64,000 bases of DNA. Source: Macrosoma leucophasiata. Lineage: Eukaryota; Arthropoda; Insecta; Lepidoptera; Hedylidae. Location: the NCBI GenBank assembly GCA_036365455.1, contig JAWQUS010000007.1, positions 24,258,001 through 24,322,000 of the forward strand. Reading direction: 5' to 3'. Each line of letters opens with the position of its first letter. The first letter of the stretch is position 1. The notes under the pieces were generated by a model. That model did no database searches and had not been told where the DNA came from. It was given only the letters and a program-made list of their open reading frames with translations. This document shows positions 31,347 to 42,000 of this stretch, piece after piece. The translations under genes and the position numbers were made by a program.

Positions 31347-34300
31347 CTATTTATACAATCATACATTGTGTATATGAGCATGATCACCATTTACCTATTA
31401 TTCTCTAAATTAACCCAGAAATACTTACACAGAATATTGACAATAAAATAAAATTATAATTAACCGTAAATAAATACAATTGTTATATACCTAAATACGA
31501 ACATAAAGAGAATGTACAGAATAGCACGAATACGATGAGAACTATGGCAACCCAGGCAGGCATCGTACCTGGAAAAGATAGGCAACATTGTAGACATCTT
31601 CAAGTTACAAGTGCAATTGGTGAGGACCCTATTGACAGGACAGGGCACATTACCAGAGGGTGACAGAGCGTGTATACGTCGTAGCCCTGAAAGCGCCTTG
31701 ATTATGAGTGAAATGGCGGCTGCGGAGAGATGAGTAGTGACCACGCGAAAAAAGTCTATGCATTATTATTGACGATCAAAATAATATGATGAACAGCGAC
31801 CCTTTCATGAAATTATCGAATATTTCATGATGTGAGCAATTTTACGATAGGGCCAAAAAACAACACCCTCGGTAGTCGCAGCAGGTGGTAGCAGACCACT
31901 ACTACTACGCTGAGGTCCTGGGTTCGATTCCCGGGTAGGGGTATCAGAGACAATGATGTAAAGTCCTTTATAGTGATAAAGGACTTTTGGAAAGGAAAAT
32001 TGGAAAAATCCCAATAGAACTAGTGAGTTCTATTGGGATTTTTCCAATTTCTGGAAATTGCCCAGTACCTGGAAGATTGGTAATGTGCCCGGAGATGTCA
32101 ACAGGCTCGCCACCTGTTACATGGGCCAAAAACGTAACTGGCGAATCGTTGGTGTTTGCATGTATGCTTGAATGCATGCATTTGCCTCTGCCTACCCCTT
32201 CGGGGATTACAGATGTGAAGTTACGTTACCAAAAAATATGTAGGAAGATGAATTAACGACGACCAAATAATGTTTTAAATGACCCATTTGATCACATTGG
32301 AAGCATTTTAGGACTTTTTAGGACAAATTCTGACAGTTTCAGTAAAAGGCAGACGTGTTTTAGTTTACTATTTGGATTAACCTTTATTATTAAATTATTC
32401 CCGCGCACTAGCGGGCGCCACGGTTCGGAAATGTCACGTGATCACGTGTGAGCGGCGCTCCGCATTAGGCTAATTTCTCATAAAGTATGGCCTGATGCAC
32501 GCGCCGGCCTCTGACGATGTTTCCCTTTCGCACTCATTGAATACAGAGCTAGCAATTGTACTAAATTTCGTTTCATAGGAGCGCAATCGCTGGCGCTCCG
32601 CTCGTTACAACTTGACGCAAAATGTACGCGTAGTAAAAATAATTTAATAGACTTGTTTAGGTATTGAAGAATAGAAAGAGTGTAATGTAAGGATAGTATG
32701 TTATAAAAAGAAATAAAAATTACAATATATTATTATTATGCGAGTATATAATTTTCGTGGGAGTGCACTACACCGGCGCTCTTAAGAGCCGCCTCTGCTG
32801 AGGATTTGTTAAAGAAATAATGTTTTTTTTTTTAATATTATACGAGTGTCTCTTTTTTCTGTCGCTTTTACGTTTCATCGACTTTCCAAACCCCAACGAT
32901 GCCCAACGAGTCTTCCCAAAAGCTCACCAGGGTAGGGCAGGCTGTGCACGTAGACGCAGTTGTCGACGGAGATGGAGAGCAGCGCGGCCTCGCTGCGCGA
33001 CGTGATGGGCGGCCCGTAGCCGCGCACCGGCAGGAACTCCAGCCCCGTCACGAACATGCGGTGCGCGCGCGGCACGTGCAGCACTCGCTGCAATATCCAC
33101 ATCATCCGTATTTAAAAGGAGTAAGCATAGGTGATATCGAAGCGCGAATGGCCCCGCGGCTGGTGTAGATCGGAAGCGATCTGCTCGGTTAAGCACTACA
33201 GGCGCGGTCGGGTAGTGTGATAGGTGACCGCTAGTGGCGAATTAAATGCGCGTTTCCGTGCTTCGGAGGGCACGTTGAGCCGTCGGTCCCGGTTGCTTTT
33301 ATTTATTTATTTATTTAATAGCTTTTCACAATAGTACAGCACATTCATCAGAGTATATTGAGATCTTAAATATAATATTGTGACACCCCGTCAGGGCATT
33401 GCTATTTGTACAAAGAGGACAAAGAATGCTTTTTATTACATAATTAAATATAGATACTTTACAAATTATATTAGTATGCTTTCATTTTACAAAACTTAGA
33501 ACTTTAATTACATTAAGTTCTACCTAAAGTTTTTTGAATATTTATTAACATTTAAATATAAGTATAATATTGACTCTCCTACTGCATTTATTTTATCACA
33601 TTCCATAAAGTTAAAATAACATTTTAATACATATATTTTATTATTATTTATTATCATTAAAAAAATCCTGTATGTCATAATAAGCTTTATTTATAAGAAA
33701 AAGTTTTAGGTGGGAGGTGAAAACTTTTCCTGTGTCTATATTTTTAATACTATTTGGAATTTTATTGTAAATTTTAATCACCATGTCATGGGGCCCAGAT
33801 GTGACAAACTGTAATTTTGAAAATTGAGTTTTAAGTTTGTGTAAGTTACGATTGTTTCGCTTTATTATATTATTATTTAGTGAATACAGATTTTGGTGTA
33901 GTCGTGCGAATTTACAGCATTCGAAAATGTATAACGAGGGTAAGGTAAGTATGCCATATTTTATGAAATAACGTTTACATGACTCCATTTGATTTATTTT
34001 ACTAAGGATTCTAATACATTTTTTTTGCAGGATAAAAATTTCATGCATATCTGTGGAATTTCCCCAAAGTATAATACCGTATGTAAATCTAGAATGAGCA
34101 TAGGCATAGTATGCCGACAGAGCAGTTTTAAAGTCTGATACCCTTTTCAAGTGGTAGAGTACGTACGTGAACGAGTTTATTTTATTTGCTAAGTTCTGGA
34201 TGTGCACTTTCCACTTTAGATTACTATCAAGGTCGATGCCTAGTAGCGCTGTAGAATTAACGGTATCTATTTTGTAACTTTTATAGGTATAATTTATTTT

Positions 34301-37300
34301 CAATGGCTTTTTTTGATGTGGTCTGAACTCTATGAGTTTGGTTTTTTTAAAATTTAACTCAAGGTTGTTTGAATGGAGCCAATTTGTAATTTTATCAAGT
34401 GTTGTATTTAATTTAGCTTCTATTTCCAAAATGTTAGAACAAGTTAGCAGAAATGATACATCGTCCGCAAACAAAACACATAGATCGTCCGGAAAGAGCC
34501 GAGGTAGGTCATTGATATAAACAAGGAATAAGAAACATCCAAGGATGCTTCCTTGTGGGATTGAGCCTCTAACTTCAACTCGGTTTGACCTAACTTTCGT
34601 AACCTTACCTGTTATCAAATTAGTGTTTTCTATTTCAGTGCAATGTGATCTGTGTGTAAGGTATGACTTAAACCACTTGTGTGTTATACCTCTTACTCCA
34701 CTTTTGTAGAGTTTGTGTAGAAGGATATCATAATTTACTCTGTCGTACGCTTTGCTCATATCAAGCAATAATCCTATAGCGCGTTTTTTGTTGTTAATTG
34801 TTTCTAATACTTTTTGAACATATTTATATACTGCTAAAGTGGTAGAGCGATTTTTACGGAATCCATTCTGGCTATCGTGAAAGATTATGTATTTTTCGTA
34901 AAAATCATAAAGCCGCGTTACCATTACTTTTTCAAATATTTTCGCGGAGGAGTTTAATAGAGCTATGGGGCGATAATTATTTGGGTCACATTTTACGCCT
35001 TTTTTATGTATAGGTTTAATCAATGCTACTTTAAGTTCATCTGGGAAAGTCCCTTCTGAAAAAGATTGATTAATTAAAGTAGTGTAAGCATAGGTCAATT
35101 CATTAATACATTTTTTAATTAATGTTGGAGGTATTTCGTCAATACCACAACTATTTTTATTTTTGAGATTTTTTATTATTGTCTGTATTTCTTTCGGTTC
35201 TACATATTTTGAGAAAAATGAATTTGGCACAGTATTTAGTTTTTCATGGGAAATTTTGAGTGCTGTTTGTGAGTTTCCTATGGATGCAAAGAAGTTATTG
35301 AAGTAACTAGCTACTTCTTGTGGCTCCTCTAGGCGTTTATTATTAATATTTAGTTTAATGTTAGTTTTTATTTTACAAGGTATTTGGTTTGTTTCTTCTT
35401 TAATTATTTTCCACATCGTTCGGGTTTTATTTTCGTTATTTTTATAGTTATTGACGTTACACATCTTTTTTGATATCTGTACTACTTTTTAAAGAAGTTT
35501 TGTGTAGGTTTTGTAGTGTTTTTTTATTATTTTATTTTTAGTTTGCGTGGCGAGTATTCTTAACAATCGTTTGTTTTGTGTAGATATCTTTAATCCGCGT
35601 GTTAGATATTTCTTTCTAGTATTTGTTTTTATTTTTGTAAGTTTTCGTGGAATACATTTATCTAGGATACTTTGTATGGTTTCACTAAAAGTGTTATAGT
35701 TTTCATTAACAGTTTTATAAGATTTTAATTTTTCATTCCAGTTTATTAAAGTTAGTTGCTTTTTGAATTTTGCTATATTAATTTCAGAGTAAAGTCTTTT
35801 ATATATATACATCTGTGAGTGGCTAGGTATCTCTAGAGGCGTCGTTAAAGTTACTCCTTTATGATCGGAAAAACCATGTTCGTCAACAGTCAATTTACAG
35901 TTGTCGTAACAAAAATTTGAGAAAATTAAGTCTATACATGTAGAGCTAGTAGAAGTAATTCTTGTCGGCTCTTTTACTCTTTGGTGAAAATTATATGATA
36001 ACAATAAATTGCAAAGCTTTTGCTTATGCTTATCGTTTAGAAAGTTAATATTAAAATCTCCACCTAGTATAATTTTTTTGGTTTTGTCCTTAATTGTTAT
36101 AATTTTTAAAAGTTTTTCAAGACTAGTGTAAAATATGTCAATTTCTCTACTACTGTTTGGCCAATATAAGTTTATTAGTAATAGGTTAGTATATACAATC
36201 TCAATGGCACAGATTTCGAAAATTTGTTCTACAGACATTTGTTCAATATCTACTCTTTCTCTACATTCTATATTATTTTTGATCAATATGCATGTGCCTC
36301 CTCCTGCTGTATTTTCTCGGCAAAAGAATGAACATACCTTGTAGCCATTTATATTCAGCAGTTTAATTTTTTCTTTGTCTAGCCAAGTTTCCACAATACA
36401 AATTGCATGTATACTAGGCTTTTCGTCTAGCAGTGCTTCTAATAAGTGAGTTTTATTTCTGAGACTTTGCATATTTTGAAACAGTACTTGGAAACTAGTA
36501 TCGAAATAAATTATTGTTACTATTTTTTGATCTTGAAGAGTAGTTTTGGACCTGGATACTATTATCCTGTTTCCGAGAAGATAGGTCGGGTTCTACTTGG
36601 TTATCGTCCTTTCTAATAGTAGTGTAATTTACTGCGGTTTTTTCATGAGTTTGTTCATTTTTACAGGTTTCATTTCCAATCTGTGTTGTTTTTACTTCTT
36701 TCCCATCTATAAATAATTTATTGTTTCTGATTATTGCATATTTTCCGCTTCTTCTTGCCGATTGAAGAGCCTCTCTCATCTCTTTTCTTTGTTGTAGAGC
36801 TGACTTGCAAAAATAATCTGTGACGGAGAGTCCAGTATCTTTAAAATAGAATGAATTGTCGAGTATAATTCTTTTTTTATTCTTACTTAATAATTCTATT
36901 TTTATAGGTCTTGTTGGGCCCTTTTTCCCTAAGAACGTAAGTCCTTCTATATATTCCGATATGTTTATGTTTAGAATATCGTAGAATATATTTGTTATTC
37001 TTTGTGAAAGGTCTTGTTCCGTTTCCCAATAGTTTACTGATAGGCCATGAAGTACTAATGTTTTATCACATTGTGTGGTCGGTTCATTTGGATTTTTTTG
37101 TATATTCAGCATTTCTTGTCGCAATTTTTCATTTTCAATTTTTAACTGGTTACATTGAGAGTGAAGTTGTTCGATTTTCCGTTCAATTTGAGAAATGTTT
37201 TTCTTAATTTCGGTTTGTTCATTTTGAATATCGGTGTTTTGTAATAGAAGATCATTTTTTAAGTTACGAATCGCTTGTTCTATTTGACCTTCGATTGTTT

Positions 37301-38955
37301 GGCGAAATTCCTGTATTATTTGTTTGTTATTTTGTTGAAGAAGGGAGTGCATTTGTTGTAGAGTTACTGGCTGGTTTTCGCTTGTAATGGGAGAAATTGT
37401 ATCCATTTTATTTTCTTTTTGTCGGTCAGACACAGGTGAGTGAATTGTATTATTTATTGTGTTTCCATGTGGAGAAAACGTAGTGTCCAATGTGTCCAAT
37501 ATATCAGAGTCGTTTAATCTATCTTTCATGGTGCTGTGATGGCAATGAACAGGGGTAGTGTCAGTTTTTGGGCGACGCTTTGTTATTCTGTCGCAATCCG
37601 GACATATCCATTTCCTCTCATAGTCTTCTAATTTACTTTTATACTGCATTGTTTTAATATTTAGGCACATATAATGGTATTGGCCCTTACATGTGCTATT
37701 TGTACATTTCAAAAGTTCACTTATGCCAATGTGTTGATTACAGGCCTTGCACTTTCGCATTTTTGCTTTGCTTGTTTTCTAATTTAGATTTGTGAACACT
37801 TAAATATTTTTGATATTAAAGTTTTATTTTATTGTGCTGTCATCTATTGGTAATATGTACCTGATATCGGTATCTATTGACGAGGTGGTGCTGCCATCTA
37901 TTTGTACAACGGTAATCTCGTGTCCGTTTTAGCTGTTGATGGTTTGTTCTGGTTGGTCTTTATTCATTACGTTAATTCAGCGATTCAATAATAGATGGCG
38001 CTATTCTTCATTATGAATAAAGACAGTGGCAGTTTATTTTCTTTGTATTCAAAAACTAGGTTATAAAATATGATCTAAACTAACCTTTTTATTTCTGTGT
38101 TTTATATGTACTTTTCATTGAACAAAACATTGAATGGTTGTTGCCGCACAATTTGTTGTCGTCTTTTCTGAATATAAGCAGTGATTGTTAGTTCTGAGTT
38201 GCATTTGGCTGAGGGGGTTTATCGTTTTTCTTCGGTTTTTGTTTATATCAGGCACTGAACTTCACTTTGTCTGGGTGTCACAAAACTTAGTTTATAGATT
38301 TAAGGCACTTTTGAGTCGTTTAACACTTGATTTTTATTTTTAAACATACAATTTATACGCACGTAATGATTACTGTGGCACATCAGCGCCCTCTTTTTCA
38401 TAGATAGCAGCTTTCGATAGATAGCAGTCGTTAAACCTTGTCGGAGGCCTTGTGGGCGGTTTGAAAACATCCGACACCGGGTTGGCCACTAACCCGTATC
38501 TCCACCAATCCGCATTGGCGTGGTGGAGTAAGCTCCAGGCCTCTCCCCAAAGAGGGAAGAGACTCGTGCCCGGCAGTGGGACGTATAATGGGTTGCCATT
38601 ATTATATAGAAGATATCAGAAGAACGGCTGGTTGGACTGAGGACACCAATACTTTTGGAAAATTTTATAACAGGCCAATCACAAACAACGACGAATTTGC
38701 TCGTGCGGTATTTGAGTAGTAGCTGATTATTTACAATTGTGTGTACGATTTTTAATGTTACAATTACTATGATTTAAATCTATAAAAAGTGGAGGTCACG
38801 AAATATCCCGAAGTATTTCAAAAACGATCCGGGAAGCTCAGAAGATACTGAAAATCGGCCATAAAATTTACCTTTTGCAAATCGACCTTAGGCAATAAAC
38901 TTGGACTATTTTCGAGGCTCTGTTGCGTGCGTGCGTGCGTGCGTGCGTGCGTAAG

Positions 38956-39010
<55 letters not shown>

Positions 39011-42000
39011 TTGCTTGCTTACCGCGCCACGTATATCAGAGCGGCCAAAACCTTACCTGCAGACTGAAAGCGATGTATATATCCACAGATCCGCTGAACA
39101 TGGTCCCGACGCCCACGAAGCGGCCGTCGTCTCGCACGGCCAACGCGGACAGGGACTCCGGGATGACGACGGAGCGGCTCAGGTCCCCGCCGCGCCACAG
39201 CTGCAGAAGGCCCCGCTGCCGCCCCGACCGCGTCAGCGGGTTCGCTATCGTGAACATGCGGTGCGTGCCCGGCGTCTCCTCTATTGGACCGTATCTGAGG
39301 ATGGACAATGTTGGCTATAAATAAAAAAAACAAATAATGCGTATAACAAATAATTTTCGAGTGAAAACTTTAGCATCATTGTGACCCACCGCGGACACTC
39401 CGCCAAAATTCCATACAAACGCTTAATTTGGTCTCTTTCACACAGACATCAATCAGTGACGTGTATTTACACGTGCACCTGTGTCGGTAGCACGTAGAAA
39501 ATACCAACCGTCGCCCATAAGAGGGGAGGAGGTTGGGTAGGGCGGGGAAATCGGGCGAAACGTCGAAGTGTCCATTCTATACGTAGTATTATTACATATC
39601 CTCTGATTGTGATTTGAAAGTCGATGAAACGAAAAAGAGACAGACCCATAATTATTTAACGTGGGATTAAATGAGATAGGAAGCATTACACAGTGTCACT
39701 TATATATTTTTTTAAACGTTTCACTTCTATCAACATCAAGATCAGTGCCGGATAAAGCCGGTGCGGGGCCCGTAGCAAATGTGACCATGGGGCCCTATAG
39801 TTACATTGCCTACTGAAATTTAGGATGTAAATAAAACAACATTTACGAAAAGGAATCGAAAACATAAGAGATTCTAATATTAAGAGATAATATTAAGAGA
39901 CGAAAATATTAAGAGATTCCCCCTGTAAGTTTTGTGGTATTGCCAACTTACAACATAATAATATACCTATATAATTAGTGTGGCCAACGCTCACTTTGAA
40001 AATAGCTAAGGTGTATTACATATTTGTGGTTTTTGTTTGGGCATAGGCGAGGGGCCTCCCAATGCGCAGTACCCGTAGCATTTACTGCCTCCAGCTATAT
40101 GGCTAGTCCGGCACTGATCAAAATGTATTTATCAAGTTAATAATCACTTGGGATTTCGCATGAAAGACAAGAAAATGACGAACCTGCACCGTCGGAACAG
40201 GTACTTGGTGCCGTTGGGCGGCTGGCAGGTGAGCTTGAAGAGTGGGTCGCGGCGCGCGGCCGTGTCCCACACGCACGCCAGCCCGTCCTTCGCGATGCTC
40301 ACCAGCTCAGAGTCGCACGGGCTGAAGTCTAGATCGTCCAGCTGGAAGGGAAACAGTACTTATGTGTATGAAATTTTTCATCAAGTGGCAAACAAGCTTG
40401 TAGTTCACATTGATGTTAAGTGATGACTGAAGCCTACAGACAACAAAGACCTAGGTCAAAATGCAGATGCGTTACCACTCCTGAGGCCTAAGGTGTTATG
40501 CCCCTGTGTCGGAAATTACAGGGCCGTACATTACCACCTGACTGGAACACGATAGTGTTGAACACTACCATTTAGCGGTAAGTATATTAGATAATGCGGT
40601 GGTGCCTACGGCCGCGAGCTCCGCCACTGGAGCTCTACCACCAGTAAAATGTTCTGTTACATGGGCCAAAACGTAACCCGCGAGTCGTGGGCATTTGCAT
40701 GTATGCTTGAATGCATGCATTTACCTCTGCTATAATTTTGTGCTAGTATAAAATTAAATAATGAAGTATGTTATTACAACATATTATTATTACATTCACA
40801 TCAACACTGTATTCAGTTCAAGATTAAATCTCTACATAGTGACCCAATTGAAACAATTCATCATGGTGAGAATTGTTAATAAAACTGCTTCATGAAAAAT
40901 GTTCTCAATAACATTATTAAATCAATTTCTTTTTATCATCTACATTTATGGTAATAAGGGTACCACAATTGAAATTATTCAAAATGAAAGTTATATAGCA
41001 ATGCATTTATGCCAATGAAGTCAATGTAAGCAATGAATTGTTATGCAAAATTGTCATGCAATGAATTAATTACATCTCACTTATAAGTCTGGCATATTGT
41101 TTTTAAATTGATGTTTACTGCAAGCATGTTTAATTAAACTGTTAAATTCAGACATTAATGTTTTTTGTTTTCCATTTCATTACAATTCCAAATAAAATTA
41201 AAATGTATTCTACCGAGTTTGAATATCATCTGATTTACCATCTATTATCAATACTGTTACATTGTTGTTGCTTATATAATAACCTATCACTTAAATGTGT
41301 ACTAGACGGGACTAGACCATAAGATTTAGATGTTATAATTTTCGGGGTAATTTATTACTAGAAGCTATATTTTGAAATAAAAATTGTTAATTAGGTTATT
41401 CCTGATTATCAATTCTGCCATCATGTATGTATCTTCACACCAAGTCCCTTACAGGGTAGGCAGAGAGTGTGGAACACCAGATATCTCAGTCCTAGCACAC
41501 CTCCCATGCTTCTTCTACATTCATCATTCTCTTCATACATGCACGCCAATTCCTAAGATTTTTTTTCTGCTATTATCTATAAATTCTATATTGTTCAACT
41601 ATACCAGTGATTCCCAAAGTGGTCCATATAGACCCCCTGGGGAGACTCGATGGGGTCTACGTATATGTGTAAATAAAAATGGGATATATGAGAAAATGAT
41701 ATAAATGTTAGCAAGGGGGTCACTGAAACCAGAAAAAAATTGAAAGGGGTCTACAACCTCTGAACTATACAATGTAAAAGTGCTCTCCAGGAGCCTAAAA
41801 TAATTATACGAATTAATGATAAAACTAATTGGAATTGTACAAAATTCCAATTAGATTAGGAAAAAAAACTGGTTTTTCTAAACCTAGGTCTCGCCCATTA
41901 GTGCTCAAACCCCTGTCTGTTGAATGTCCGCTGAGCGGACGCGCAGAGTTCTAGATTTGAATTTTTGACATTCCACTCTCGAACGGATAAATGAATTAAC

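Larger units (their letters stand above)
33298..38405 (-). mobile_element. LINE retrotransposon (CR1/Jockey-like), about 5.1 kb, near complete
   Basis: Minus-strand non-LTR element: 5' region 37761-38405, ORF1 37760-36495, ORF2 36472-33644, and a 3' end with (AAAT)n-type tail at 33298-33322. It interrupts a SINE, and GCTTT at both junctions may be a 5-bp target duplication. The only clear defect seen is one in-frame stop in ORF2. Confidence 0.88.

Noticed and set aside
31460..31744. Open frame of 94 codons on the minus strand near the PREB 3' end
   Set aside because: No recognisable domain and no phase link to PREB; possibly a transposon remnant but not supported.
33644..35464. Reverse transcriptase as a separate gene
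   Set aside because: It is in the same frame as the upstream endonuclease and separated only by one stop codon, so it is one broken ORF2.
38923..39324. Arg/Ala/Cys-Val repeat protein on the + strand
   Set aside because: Translation of the (GCGT)n microsatellite joined to the antisense of PREB exon 5.
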